From the NCBI GenBank assembly GCA_000697475.1, contig JNEU01001093.1, positions 23,560-87,559 of the forward strand: a stretch of DNA of 64,000 nucleotides, given 5' to 3'. The notes beneath the pieces were generated by a model. That model made no database searches and was not told the DNA's origin. It saw nothing but the letters and a program-made list of their open reading frames with translations. Below are positions 13,861 to 26,000 of this stretch, in pieces; the first letter of the stretch is position 1; the number at the start of each line of letters is the position of its first letter. The position numbers and the translations under genes are program-made. This DNA is from Lichtheimia corymbifera B2541 (lineage: Eukaryota; Mucoromycota; Mucoromycetes; Mucorales; Lichtheimiaceae).

Positions 13861-15292
13861 TCAAACGGCCTTTGCAAATCCAACACGTTTGGCGTCATAG
13901 TCAAATACAGTGTAATAGGTGCGCATGAACGTATCACCAAGGATGACCATTGGCACAGGTGCTTCAGCAATGCCAGAGTAACATAGCGAGCTATTATCTG
14001 GATTCACCTTTTCTCGAACGAGATTCTGAAGGGGAATAGGAAAGTCATGGTCACCTAGCGTAAAACCAACTGATTCGGTCGTGTTGGGCTTGCAGGGCAT
14101 TTGCCATCCATAGGTTCTGTTGTAGACTGCACCCGGTATTTGTTCATGTACAGCATGGGATAATGTCAAAGGCAAGATAATCAATGTGGTGCCTGTGTCC
14201 ACAATAGCAGTGCCGTTTCCTGGATCCATGCCACTAATGTAGCTCTTGTTGCCCACCTTGACACCTGTAAAGGGTACTTCCCAATAACGAGGCGGCTTGC
14301 TTACATCCAAATAGGTAAGATCACCTTCGTATCGCTTGGAATCAATATCACCGAGTAGCTGCATATACATGTTTGAATACATTGCGTTCTTTTTCATTCT
14401 TTATCTCTTTTACCAGTTCTCCGCCGTTTGAAGAATTGCTTAGCCAAAACGATGCTACTGCATCGCGGATCATGCCTTGCGTCTTGAGACTCTCAACAAA
14501 CGACTGATTGGCACCCATCAATGATAAGCCAGCAAATCCTAATCCAAAGATACCATCCAATCTTTGGTCTGCTATGAATTGCTCGGATACTTTGTTGGCC
14601 AATCCAAATAGCTGGTGTTTGGCTGTGGCGTTCCCAACGGTGATTGTGTCAAAACCCTTATTTCCCTGCACGGTAGATCCATCACCATATTGTAGCGTCC
14701 ATGAGGAATTACGACCATCGTTTGTATCGTTGGCACTGATCATGGTCGTGTTGTCCATTGTTGTCGCAGTTTCAGGGAAAAAGGTTTTCGATTTGGATGA
14801 TATAAAGGTTGCATTGTTGGAGCAGGTGGTGCAATTGCTCGAAGGGACCCAAATATCAGAGCTTCCTGTATCAAAATCCATCTCAAAGGTCTGCGGTGGT
14901 GTGCCTATTTCCACAGCTCCCACATACTTCAAGATGGCCAAATGTTAAATGCATATCCTTGCTTTCACACATACAGCCTTGGAAAATCTTACCTCGACAT
15001 CAACGTTCACTGAATCTAATTCCACGGCGTGACGGACATCACTTATTCTAAAGGGGGGCACTTTGCCATGCAAATTGTACTTGAACAACGCTCGAACGTG
15101 TCGCTCGGGAGTGCTTAAATTCCTCGTTTTCTTGTACAATTTCAGGCTATGGTGATGATAAAAGATTACCTTCGTGTATACGTATATGCTTTTTATGCTC
15201 TTGGCTTACTTGAGGGAAGCGCCATCATTGGCAGCCATCGAGGAAGAGATGATTCCCAATAGCACTACTAATACAATGCTGCCTACAAGCAT
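13861..15292 (-). CDS. Secreted pepsin-type (A1) aspartic endopeptidase, rhizopuspepsin-like
   Basis: Four exons keep frame exactly: 15292-15210, 15146-14993, 14926-14414 and 14358-13861, giving 415 residues. The protein starts with a signal peptide (MLVGSIVLVVLLGII), then a basic propeptide of about 60 residues. The mature enzyme begins near YVGAVEIGTPPQTF. Both catalytic Asp motifs are present: DTGSSDIW and IVDTGTTL, plus the flap YGDGS and the C-terminal VILGDTFMRTYYTVFD. Several NxS/T sites suggest glycosylation. Members of this family hydrolyse proteins at acidic pH outside the cell and are abundant in Mucorales (rhizopuspepsin, mucorpepsin). The small third intron reads nearly in frame with flanking exons, so an unspliced translation would give misleading extra residues. 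The divergent LDH-like gene starts about 280 nt away on the other strand. Confidence 0.93.
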
Positions 15293-15568
15293 GATGGTGA
15301 TGGAAGTAAGAAAGAAAGAAACAAGGTAAACGATCTCATGTTTCCTTTATCAAGGATGTGAGTAACATCATCATCATTATCATCATCACCAAGTGGAACC
15401 CTTACTCACTTACAGACCCACCCACGCGCTAGTTGCATTCCCTTGTCAAACCATTCGAGAAGAGGATACCATTCACGACATTTCAAAATAGACCAAAAGT
15501 GGCATTATCTTTATTTGAACACGACTTTTCTTTTTCTTTTCTTACAAACTATCATTGTTTTATATGGC

Positions 15569-15846
15569 ATGGGTCATAGCAAAGTAGCCATTATTGGGGC
15601 AGGCTCGGTTGGGACAGCTTTGGCATATGCCCTGTTAATGCGAGGTTCAGTGACAGAAATTCTCCTCGTCGATATTAGCACCAGCATCCTCCAGGGCCAA
15701 GTCCTTGACCTTGAAGACGCCGCACTTGGTACCAACACTATTATCCGCGCAGGCACCTTTAACGAAGCAAGTCAATCCGATGTCATTGTCATTACAGCTG
15801 ATGCACCCATGAATCCACAGGAATCTGAATTGAAGGTATTGTAAAG

Positions 15847-15890
<44 letters not shown>

Positions 15891-16611
15891 AGGTTGACGA
15901 CCAGCTTGTGTTATTTCTTAGTGGGCAAAACGAAACCAGCAACTCATGAGCAGCATCCTTTCAGCCTTGCTTCCTATCCAACCGCGTGCAATGATTGTTG
16001 TGGGGAGTGATCCAGTGGATGTGTTGACTTGGCAACTGCAAGAAAAAACAGGGTTACCACGGCATTGTGTATTTGGCGTTGGCGGCAATACGCGTAGTAC
16101 AGCGCGAGCAAGAGCATGGATTGCAGAAGCATCTGGTGCACGCCATCGTGAAGATAAGGCGAGCGTGTATGTGGTGGGCAGTGGTCAACATCCAGTGGTC
16201 ACATGGCACAGTGCCCATATCAACAATCGATCTGTCAACACCATTCCTGAACTAGCCGATCATCGAGCCACGCTTGAACGTATTGTAAATTCCGACAGGG
16301 GTAATGAGATTGCTCGTCTCAAGGGAGGTGCATGGTTTGGTCGGGCGGCCATGCTGTCACGTGTAGTCGAAGCTTGCCTTGTCAAGAACAATGATGATCA
16401 ATTACCACCACCTGTCTTTGTATTATCTGTCTACGTCGATTCGCTGAATGCATGCTTATCTATGCCGGTATACCTTACACATCAAGGTGCCCAAGAGCAG
16501 GTGCAGCTTAATCTATCATCTGAGGAGGAGAAAGCTCTAAAGGAAGCTGCAGTAGAGACTACCCGTTTATATGAAACATCCATGATCCCTCCAGCAGAAT
16601 ACCAACAATAA
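15569..16611 (+). CDS. Divergent L-lactate/malate dehydrogenase-like protein, catalytic residues altered
   Basis: Two exons, 15569-15835 and 15922-16611, encode 318 residues, the usual LDH length. The NAD-binding Rossmann motif is intact (VAIIGAGSVGTALAYALL, then the acceptor Asp in LLVDI). The family signature regions align, but several key residues differ. The catalytic-loop Arg (Arg109 of LDH) position reads Glu (QESELK rather than ESRL). The NPVD stretch reads SDPVD. The segment normally LDSARFR reads RSTARAR, so the His-activating Asp is Ser while the substrate-binding Arg is kept. The active-site His is kept in GSGQHP. The fold is therefore LDH/MDH, but pyruvate or oxaloacetate reduction is doubtful. 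The intron contains a (GT)n tract of about 40 nt. A 3'ss a few codons earlier would hit a stop, so 15921/15922 is preferred. Confidence 0.8.
15849..15890. repeat. (GT)n microsatellite inside an intron
   Basis: About 20 GT dinucleotides fill nearly half of the single intron of the LDH-like gene, immediately after its 5' splice site. Alternating purine-pyrimidine tracts of this length are length-polymorphic and can adopt Z-form DNA. Confidence 0.9.
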
Positions 16612-16809
16612 ATCAGCTCTATTATTGTACATATGGCAAATCATTCACACCCTATAATATATAGCATACAGCACTACTTTGATTACTAGCAGGATTATTA
16701 TTAAAAACATGCTTTTTTGGTATATTTATCTACACATGGGGTCTCACGCAATGTACAATCGAAATAAGGGGTAATGAATAGTAATAATGCAAACAGGGAT
16801 TGAGGACAT

Positions 16810-18767
16810 CTAACATGCTGTAGAGTTCCAGGTGATTGCTTGGGATCGACTGTGTATATGTTTCTTGATCAATAATCCACATTTTCATTACATAGTGGTG
16901 TGCTTACCAAATGGGGCACGTTGCATTTCGTAACAACCACTGCTCGATGCAAAAGGCATGGTACTCGTGCTGACAAGGAAGCCGCATTAAATAAAGCTCT
17001 GTCCCATAGATATCCTGGCATATACTGCATTCTGATTCAATTACTAGCATACGCAACTTGTTAGAGAATAGAAAACAAGGATGAAACATCAAAAGTTAAA
17101 TGCTGACCTTCTTTAGCATCTCCATCATCCAATCGTCGTTGAGGCAAGCGTTCAATATCTGCTGGTGATGCACCATTTTCTGACGGCGATTCCCTTGGAA
17201 TATGTAATGATACACGTAGTAGTTAGTATAAGAAATAGGATAGTATGCTCTTCACTTACCATGATGGATCATTCTGATGCTCTTCGTTAATCATCCTAAG
17301 ACAACCAACTCAATACATAATGAAGACCAATCGTATCCATCATCTTACCGGAGTATGTTTGGAATATCGTATGCTTCTTGAAATCCTCCCCATCCATCTT
17401 GTGCATCGTTTTCTGCCCAATCTGCTACCTCTGGATCTTCATCTGACACATGGTAACCCCGTGCTTCCCAGTATTCCATATCTGGGTCGTAAAGTGCTGG
17501 TTGAGCAAGACCCTCTTGTTCCCAATCCTGTACGGGGTATGGTTGAGCAAGACCGTCTAGTTCCCAATCCTGTACGGGGTATGGTTGAGCAAGACCCTCT
17601 TCCGCCCAATCCTCTTCCTCCGGATCGTAATGTGGTGTATCGTACACATCTTCTGGCCAATCCTCTTCCTCCGGATCGTAATGTTGTATATCGTATACGT
17701 TTTCTGGCCAATCCTCTTCCTCCGGGTCGTAGTAGTGTTCAGGTTCTTCATGTTCACGTTCCTCGCCTTCATAGCTGATATGGGCATTCTCAAGCAGCTG
17801 AGCAAGATCAGTCGTTGTATCTGCATCATCGTTATGGTCGTCAAAGTATGATGAAGGATCATCAATGTCATGTTCGCTTACGCCAACGCTGTCATCTTCA
17901 TCGGTATCATCTTCGTTGGTACTCTCACTACATGCATAGTAAAATCATCATTAGGAGATCACTTTTATGTATACCTTGTGTATGATGTACTTACGAAACA
18001 AAACCGGCTGGGTCCATATTGGGGTGATTCTCATCCCCGTCAGTTCCAACATCCTCCTCAGGTGTAGCATATGAATCAGCATCCGGGAATTCGTCTTCGA
18101 AATAATGATCGCTTGTCGGTCCCATCTCTACTCCCCCAAATAACATCGGACTATCGCCTTCGTAATATGTATACCACGAGCGTTCTGATGTCGGTTCATC
18201 CGTTTCCAATTGCGAAGTAATAATATCCTCCTCCTCTTCTTCTTCATCGGTACTACCATAGCCTTGATGATCTTCCTCGTGAAACGATGCATAGCCGTCA
18301 TAGTCTTCGTATGGATTATAATCACCATCGTTGCTGCCATCATCTGAGTCACCATCGTAGTTGTTGAAATAAGCACCATCATCGTCATCAGCGCTGTATT
18401 GAGTGTCTTGATCATCATCATCGTCTGCAAGTGGGTATGGATCAGGGTCAGGATCAGAATTGGCGCCACTGCAAAGCCCAGGATAATCATAAGCATCATA
18501 TTCAGATTCGATTGTCGAACTACTCTCGGGCCAAGAACCACCAACTTCATGATCGACTTGTGGCTGTTGCTGATACCAAACGCCAAAAGAGGAGTCGTTT
18601 TGTATAGAATCGATCTATTATTATTTCGTGTCAAAACTCTTCCTCCATTACGTTCATGAGCTCGGCTTTACCTCTTCAACGAATTCGGATTGACAAATTA
18701 GACAAATGGGTTGATGTTCGACAAGGACTTCGGTTTGTTCTTCGCAGACATGACAAAAGTAAAGCAT
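16810..18767 (-). CDS. RNF115/126-type RING-H2 E3 ubiquitin ligase with acidic repeat region
   Basis: Exon 1 (18767-18672, 32 residues) encodes an N-terminal zinc ribbon, YFCHVCEEQ...CLICQSEFVEE, as in RNF115/RNF126. After an intron comes a long, highly acidic region rich in Asp, Glu, Tyr and Trp. At 17585-17735 the DNA has three 51-bp tandem repeats (DPEEEDW...), and at 17501-17620 nearly three 42-bp repeats (EGLAQPYPVQDW). Near the C-terminus, ADIERLPQRR leads into a complete C3H2C3 RING-H2: CSIC...CQHEYHAFC...CPICR. The last CPIC is completed only by splicing: exon TGCCCCATTTG joins T at 16849, and the protein ends RSQAITWNSTAC at 16810-16812. The enzyme would ubiquitinate cytosolic clients; in animals the ribbon binds ubiquitin and BAG6. 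The unusually long acidic repeats are specific to this gene. Confidence 0.82.
17501..17735. repeat. Two adjacent coding minisatellites (42-bp and 51-bp units)
   Basis: Units of 42 bp start at 17501, 17543 and 17585, and units of 51 bp are phased at about 17607, 17658 and 17709. Both periods are multiples of three and lie within the acidic region of the RING-H2 gene, so copy-number change would not shift the frame. Confidence 0.85.
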
Positions 18768-18900
18768 CACGCCAGGAACGGGAAACGGGGTTGAGGGGAA
18801 GAAGAGAAGAAAGAAAAGAGGGCGGGTGGGTGCTTTGCCGAAGCGGCATGACGCATTAATCCACTCTCAGCTGACGACAAGTCCCGGGCTGCAGCAGCCA

Positions 18901-18958
18901 TACACACACACACACACACACACACACAACACCTCTTTCTTTCTTTCTTTCTTTCTTT
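18901..18958. repeat. (CA)n and (TTTC)n tracts before FIS1
   Basis: A (CA)n run of about 26 nt is followed by a TTTC repeat in the 5' flank, within 80 nt of the FIS1 start. The pyrimidine-rich strand probably belongs to its promoter or 5' UTR. Confidence 0.8.
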
Positions 18959-18976
18959 GTTTCCTTCTCTTTTATA

Positions 18977-19670
18977 ATGACTCGCACTGCCATGCCAATG
19001 GCTCAAGAAGCTGAACTTCCTCTCACTCCTGCAGAGTTGGACGTATGTAATTGCTTTGTAAATGGTGGACACTCCCTCATTAACATATGTTGTCTTTGGG
19101 TACCTCCCTCTTTATTTCTGTTTTGACACTACTACATACTAGGTTCTACGCAAGCAATATCTTAAAGAAGGAGAATATGTTACTATCCAAACCAAGTTCA
19201 ACTATGCTTGGAGTCTGATTCGCTCGGCTGATAATCGTCAAGTGCAAGAAGGCATTCAGTTGCTGACAGGTAAAGTGGGATTATGGGGATAATAGGAATG
19301 TACTCACCTGATGATATTTATCTTTCCATAGAAATCTATATGGATTCACCTGAACGTCGTCGAGAATGTCTCTATTATCTTGCCATCGGCCACTACAAGA
19401 TTGGTAACCTGTCAGATGCCAAAAAATTCAATAGCGAGTTATTGCGACATGAACCCAGAAATGAACAAGCGTTGGATTTGGAAAGGAGGATCGATGAAAA
19501 AGTGTCCAAAGGTAAAAGCGTTTATATCATCATGGTCATTGCCTATTCTCTAATCCACCTATTATGTTATGTATTCATCATCAGAGGGCACCATTGGTCT
19601 GGCCATTGTAGGTGGTGTCGTCACGCTTGGAGCTGCCATTCTTACTGCCATCCTTAAAAAGAAGAATTAG
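18977..19670 (+). CDS. FIS1: Mitochondrial/peroxisomal fission protein Fis1
   Basis: Three or four short exons encode about 150 residues. The cytosolic part is a TPR-like helical bundle with the family hallmarks [20 protein letters not shown], then [19 protein letters not shown] and [17 protein letters not shown]. The C-terminus is a single tail-anchor segment ([20 protein letters not shown]) ending in a short basic KKKN, as expected for outer mitochondrial membrane insertion. Fis1 recruits division factors, including Mdv1/Caf4 and the dynamin Dnm1 in yeast. The start at 18977 gives a slightly longer N-terminal arm than in animals; an in-frame ATG six codons later (MPMAQE...) is also possible. 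Introns lie between LDV/LRK, LLT/EIY and VSK/EGT. Confidence 0.93.
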
Positions 19671-20011
19671 CCTGTTGTAGTCACACCCTCATGATGATGG
19701 AATACCAATACTGCTGTATATCTACGCGAGAATATATATATGGGATATGTTTTCACCTCGTCGCATCATTGTTGTTACTGAATGCTGGCAAGCACACAAT
19801 GGATATGAGGGAGGGGGGAATAGTGATATGGGGTTCATACTTGGCGATAAGGCTTGGCGATATTCATATAGACAATGTTGCCAATGCCAGTAACTTGGTG
19901 ACATTACTGATCTAGCACATAACAACATATTGCAGCTATCATGCAAGAAAACTCAGCATAGTCCAGCAGTGCGTGTGTGTGAGAGTCTCGCTCGTTTATT
20001 TCCCTTTACGT
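19671..20011. other. Intergenic, FIS1 3' flank and promoter of next gene
   Basis: Nothing beyond AT-rich flank is recognised. A GTGTGTG tract lies about 30 nt upstream of the next start. Confidence 0.5.
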
Positions 20012-20614
20012 ATGTCAACCACAGACCAAGACGAAGTATATGACTTTTCTAGTGAACTAATCGACCTGCTACGCTTCCAAACTCGGCACCAAAAGCAATT
20101 GGAAAATGCAATGGCCAGCGTGAAACAAGATGCCCTTGCGCTCATTGACCGTTGCAACGCGATCAGCACTCGGCTAAACGACACACACCAAAAGGTCCTT
20201 GAAACCGGTGACGCTTGCACACGTACTCAACACAGTATCAACGCTTCCCTTCAAAATGATGCTGAAGTCAATACCTTGGATGTTTTGCAAAAGACCTTGT
20301 GTCAACGACTTTTGGATATCCTTGATGAATCCCTTGGCAACAAGGTCCGAGAGCATCAGCAACAGCAACAACAACATCGTCAGGATATGATCACGCCACC
20401 ATTACAACAACAAGATGACGACGAAGACATGGATAATGAACATTTTTCTTCTGCTTTATCGCCACCCTTTTCTTCCATAACATCATCCCCGAGAACAGCA
20501 CCCATGAAAAGGTGATTGAGTGAAATAGGTAGATGTGTTTTAATGCGTGTTGCTGACTTTTTTTTTCATAGCGATAATGAAGATGAAGATACCACTGAAC
20601 TAGCACATAGATAA
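20012..20614 (+). CDS. Small coiled-coil protein of unknown function
   Basis: Two exons: the first from 20012 to about 20513, the second ending at 20614 after an intron that starts GTGATT and ends in a T-rich tract with CATAG (joining AAAAG to CGATAAT, Lys-Ser-Asp). The first roughly 125 residues are helical and heptad-like (LIDLLRFQTRHQKQLENAM, then LALIDRCNAISTRLNDTHQKVLE). A Gln-rich stretch, an acidic cluster and a Ser/Pro stretch follow, and the protein ends with an acidic tail. Length of about 180-190 residues and a single N-terminal coiled coil recall small subunits of tethering or kinetochore complexes, or BLOC-1-like proteins, but no family motif is recognised, so the function is unknown. 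Confidence 0.7.
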
Positions 20615-20827
20615 TGATCATGTTGTACATATTCGTAGATAAAATGTTCCTTTTTGAATGCATGTCGTATGATTAAACGAATGTTTTGGGAAAGAGAAAG
20701 ATGAAACACTATATAAACCATCATGGATGCATAGTAGTAGTAATAGTAAAGGTAGTAGTATTTTGGGAGGGGCTGGTATACAAAAGAGCGTGTAGATGGA
20801 TATAGATCAGCAGGAGTAGTAGTATGT

Positions 20828-21772
20828 TCAATACGCGGTTGTGTTGCTACTGCGTGTGGTGGTAGCAGCAAGGGCGTTCACGGATGTCTTGAAAGAGACC
20901 AAGGTGGACACAGTTTGATTGACCAGGGTAGCGAAATTGCGCATATCTTTACCAGAATCCCAATGCAGCTGCTGCCGTGAGATGACGGCTCGCAAGAGAT
21001 CAAATAGTACGATGGTTCTCAGTTCAGCTTCTTCAATCCATTGTTCACGAGCGGATACGTTAATCTTGTTGTCACATAATATCAAAGCTGGAGGCTTTTG
21101 GAGATAAGCGATGCGTTGTTGAGCCAATGAATGCAAATCAGCAATGGTCAAGAGCTTGGTCTGTGCCAACATGCCAATAAAGCGAATAAAAACTCGGAAG
21201 GATCGTCGTCGTTGAGTACATGTGGTGATGGGTGATTTGATAAAGTTGTCAAGGTGCCGGATAATGTGTGCAAGTAGTAACCGATGGAAGGTGTCTGCTG
21301 TTGTGTTGTCAAAGAGCGTCATTAAATTCGAATGCAAGGCGGAGAGACAATTGACCACGAGTTGTCCCACGGCGTTACTGGTATCGTCGATGTTTGTATT
21401 GTCATAGAGCACATGGTCGAGTATGATGCCGAGTGTTTTGTATATTAAAATATCCAAGGATGACCTGCATTGGATAAGGGGAACCCATTCTTGGATCTTG
21501 GTTGCAAGTTGATGAGCCACGTCTCGCGTGGCTGTGTCGTGGCGTTCCACGTGGGCCATAGCAGCATGAATAGAACGATCGAATGTATGCATCCCTTTGA
21601 TGTTGATGTGGTACTTGTGCAAGATAACTTGGTGTACGACTGACCGGCATGTGCGTGAGCAGGTGCTCAGGTACCACAGATCAGCAAAGTCAAGATAAGA
21701 TGCTACTTGTAGCTGTAATTCTAATGGTAGCTCGCTGATGAAATGTCTTTGTGTATAGTGCATGTTGGGCAT
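20828..21772 (-). CDS. F-box protein
   Basis: Single-exon gene of 314 residues. The N-terminus carries an F-box: ISELPLELQLQVASYLDFADLWYLS followed by TCSRTCRSVV, the usual Leu-Pro-x-Glu-Leu pattern that binds Skp1 in SCF ubiquitin ligases. The rest is alpha-helical with no visible LRR, WD40 or Kelch repeats, so the substrate is unknown. The C-terminus is Thr/Ala-rich. The first ATG (21772) and an in-frame ATG three codons later are equally plausible starts. The large transporter gene diverges from it 1.3 kb away. Confidence 0.8.
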   Translation of the reverse strand: MPNMHYTQRHFISELPLELQLQVASYLDFADLWYLSTCSRTCRSVVHQVILHKYHINIKGMHTFDRSIHAAMAHVERHDTATRDVAHQLATKIQEWVPLIQCRSSLDILIYKTLGIILDHVLYDNTNIDDTSNAVGQLVVNCLSALHSNLMTLFDNTTADTFHRLLLAHIIRHLDNFIKSPITTCTQRRRSFRVFIRFIGMLAQTKLLTIADLHSLAQQRIAYLQKPPALILCDNKINVSAREQWIEEAELRTIVLFDLLRAVISRQQLHWDSGKDMRNFATLVNQTVSTLVSFKTSVNALAATTTRSSNTTAY

Positions 21773-23080
21773 TGAAAGAGCAAATGGATGAGATGAAATG
21801 AAATGTGAGTACTGTGGAGGTGGAGGAGGGAAAGTGTATCATGGCGCGTTTCTTTTATGCGACTTGAAGTACTGCATCTGGGAACAAAATCAAAAGTCAA
21901 AGCCGAGGGTCCAGAATCCCTAACTCGGATCTTTGCTTGTTTTAGATCACAAGTTACCCAAATTGGAGATCGTCTTCTCCGTGAGGGGTAGCACCTAAAT
22001 GCCCCACTGCTTGACAGTTTCATGTACAAAGCCTATTCTACATCTCCGTGTTACAATCGGCCGTGATCCCAATTTCTGTCATGAACAGCGAAATGACATG
22101 TAATAATGGTGAGCTGTTATTATCACGCATCCTTATTTTCCTACTTGGAAAAGACATCAGGCACATCGGTGCTAGAGAAAGAGCACTATGCTGGAAAGAA
22201 TGACGGATTTGGTAAAACGCGTTTGCATCCATAGAAAACTTTCGATTCATGCACTGAAACGCTACACAGCAGGGCCGTTCATTGGAAAAGGTAAATACAT
22301 GGATAGCGCCAAATGTAGGGATCATCATGCTCTTCCTCCTCAAAAGGCATGAAGCGCCTTCTACATTCCGCTACTCTTTCCGATTGCTGATCACTTTTGG
22401 AGGCATTTGTTTCATAGAAAAAAGGAATAATGTCAATGTGCAACTGATCGATCATCCAACCTTGTATTATGTATCCCCCACCCCTGAATAAAGCTAGTCC
22501 TTAGCATTCTCGTCTTCTTGGTCGGATTGCTCACTTGAAAGTTGAATACATACATATTATATGCCATCGAAGGTAATAGAACGTTTGAACAATGATATCC
22601 ACACCAGTACCACCACCATCGCTGCCCCCTTGCATGCATTCCATATGTGCTCAGCAGCATTGTTATAGACTCCTTTGTAAAGGTATCCCTCATATTTTGA
22701 TATAGTGGGTGGGTTTGTAGTATGTATGTGCGGAGAGAATATGGTACGTTGTACATTTATCACAATCTATTTTTTGATTACACACACGCTATAAGAAGGT
22801 AATTCCCTTTTCAGGCAGAACTCCCATTGATGTTGGCCTGTGCATATGATGGATGCAGCAAGTGCATTTGGGTATGCAAGTGTATAGAGTTTATATCAGC
22901 CCCGCTTTGATTGGTGGGCCAACCAAAATGGGATTTGCGATTGATTGGGCTGTGATTTGAGTCATGCTCATGCTGTGTGTGAATGGGTGTGCCTGAATCA
23001 GCCATTATCCGCTTCCAGAAGCATGAAGAAAATCTACACACGCTTCTCTTTTACTCCATTTCGTCTTCAATGCTTTCTCA
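21773..23080. other. Divergent intergenic region
   Basis: About 1.3 kb between the divergent F-box and transporter genes. A 54-codon frame on + from 22188 (MLERMTDLVKRVC..., ending ALPPQKA) looks somewhat protein-like, but has no homologue I recognise and no splice context. Nothing else is supported. Confidence 0.4.
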
Positions 23081-26000
23081 ATGTCGACTCTTACTTGTCA
23101 CACTATTGTCGAAGCTCATTCCTCCTCTTCTGGTACCCATCGACGACCTAATGTTGACCATCACCACCAGCTGCATAAATCGCCACGCCAACAACAACAA
23201 CAACAGCACTCGTTGCCTATCAATATCAAATGCAGCAAGAATCCAGCCCGAACGCCAAGATCACCTGAAGGTGTAGCCGACGACTATTTTGGTCTTCGTG
23301 TAGCATCTACTTCATCCGCAGGAGGAGAGAGTGATTACCAAGTGGTGCTCGAAGATGGAACACTACAAAGACGCACCGTATCATTGACTACAATGGTTAC
23401 TGGCTCCTACTCGTCAATCATGGACTATTATCAGCGATATAGCGATCGATCCTTGCTTTCACCATCATCAGCTACTGCTACTCTGGAAAGGTAATAGAAT
23501 AACAAAGCACTCCCTATTTTCCAATGTCATTGATGATGGAATCATTGTTCAGTAGACATGATCATAATGAATCAACACCTCTGCTTGGAGGACAAAGAAA
23601 GCGGCTTGACCTTAGCTCAGATGATGACGACGATGACGACGATCGCCCTGGCAACACTATCCATCGCAACAACAAGAGGAAGATGAAGATACTATCATGG
23701 CGATTGAGTTATGCCCAGAAAAGAGTGATCAAATGCAGCATAGCATATCTGCTCGGCTCGCTTTTTACGTTTGTTCCGACATTAAACCAGCTTGTTGGAG
23801 GTTCAATGGCAGCAAGTCATTTAGCAGCTACGGTGACCGTATTCTTCAATCCTGCAAAGACAATCGGTGGTATGGTGGAAGCAGCAGGCTATGGATGGCT
23901 ATTTACGGTATGTGCCTTGATCCTATGCGTTATCAGCCTTTGGGTCAATGATCAGTTGTTGAACGATGGCCAATACCTCCTAAGTTATGGATTGACCTTG
24001 GGTGTCTGGATCGGTATCAGCTCCTTCGTCATTGCTTACTTTAAGGGTCTCATGAACAAACCCAGCACGGGAACAGGTAACTTTATCATTCTCATCGTCA
24101 TCATCATGATTCTCATTACTCATACGACATTCTACATGCAGCATCGGCACTTGCCTTCATCATTATCCTATCCACACTTGTCAGAGAGGCTTCTCCGGAC
24201 CGCAACGATTATAGCTTTATGCTCATTCGCCGTTTATTTGTGCTTGTGGCTATTGGCACGATCATATCAGTCGCTGTTTGTTTGGTTTTATGGCCTGAGA
24301 CTGCTACCAAAAAGCTAAAGTATGTATTATGATTACGATATACAACTAGGAATGCTTACTAATCCATCATCTACATAGAGCTGATATCCACAACAACCTC
24401 ATGTCAAATCGCGTCTTGCTCAAGTTGCTTACAAAGACCTTTCTCTTGGATGCTGATCTACCAAGTTTTACGGCAAACAAAAAGCTACAAGAAGCGATCA
24501 AAGCGCAACGTTCTGGATTTGCAGCCATGAAAAAGTCATTATCGGATGCCAAATTGGAATTTCAACTTGTTGATGGATATGATGAGATTGTTGCCAGCCT
24601 TCAACGTCTTGAAAGACATGTGGGTGGTCTTCGTAGCAGCTGTGGACTTCAGTTTGAAGCAATGAGGATGCGGAATCCCGATGATAGCACGACGACGACA
24701 TCATGGAATGTTACTACGAGTGATCAACGACGTAAATTTGAGCATGAATTACGCCGGGAGCAAAGTTGGCAGAGCAATAACAACAACAACAACGACAACA
24801 CCACGACCAACGATGATGACGAAGAGAATGGTGGAGGAGGAGAATTATTGGAATTCATAAAGACCGTACGTGCACCCATGAAATCATTAGCGTATACATG
24901 CAAGCAAACCATTGTTCAACTCCAATCGCAATTTGACACTACGGAACATCATCAACGACGCACTCTCTCTTTTCGCCTCTTACGACAAAACCTGACAGTA
25001 GCCATGGCACTTTTTGAAGAATCTTTACATCATGCATTGTCCCATATGTATCGTCGAAGCAACAGCGCTGAACTGCATGTACAGCTTTTGAAAGAGGTCC
25101 CGGTCGACAATATCTATTTGGTCTACTTTTTTGTATTTTGTCTACTCGAATATGCCAAAGAGCTTTCTATTCTTGTGCAATGCGTTGAAAATATCATCGA
25201 GCCCACGAATACAACTACCATGAGCAACAACAAGCAATCTTCTATACGACCCTTGGCCGCTGATACAGATGCACCCTTTGCAATGCCTAACAACCATAAC
25301 ACGCTCAATACCTTGCATACACCTACGCCAAGCACACAACGACACAAATTCAGCGTGAGATTATGGGGCTTTTTTTCTTGGTTTCGGCAACATACGGTGC
25401 GTTTTGCAGCCAAGAATATGATAACAGCCATTGTCCTTTCATCCTTTGCATTCATCCCCCAGACACAACCTTACTTTTACAAATACCGCATGGAGTGGAC
25501 ATTGCTTACAGTAAGTTGTTGTATGGATGGCATCCAACAATCAAATGCTCACATTTAATGCTTTAGGTGATGACCTTATTATCTCCAACCGTGGGTGGAA
25601 CGAATCTTACAGCGGTTTTACGAGTGCTTGCGACAATAGCTGGATGTGTGGTGGCTGCTATTACCTATACCCTGTTTCCAGCGCAGCCTGTGGTGCTGGC
25701 TTTATTGTCATGGATCTATTCGCTACCCAGTTTTTGGATTATCTTGTATCACAAGCATGGACGCTTTGGCCAGGTGGCGCTATTGGCATACAACCTTGTG
25801 GTACTCTTTTGCTACAACCATCGTGATGACGAGATGATGGATTTCGATGTGATGGAGTTAGCGCTAGTACGATGCATCACGGTGTCTTTGGGCGTTGTCT
25901 TTGGATTGGTGGTGACAGCATACATTTGGCCTTATTCAGCACGCGTTGAACTGAGAAAGGGATTATCGGACTTGCTTATTCGATTATCATGGGTATACAA

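Noticed and set aside
22188..22350. 54-codon + strand frame beginning MLERMTDLV
   Set aside because: Protein-like but without homology or splice signals; too short to call without expression data.
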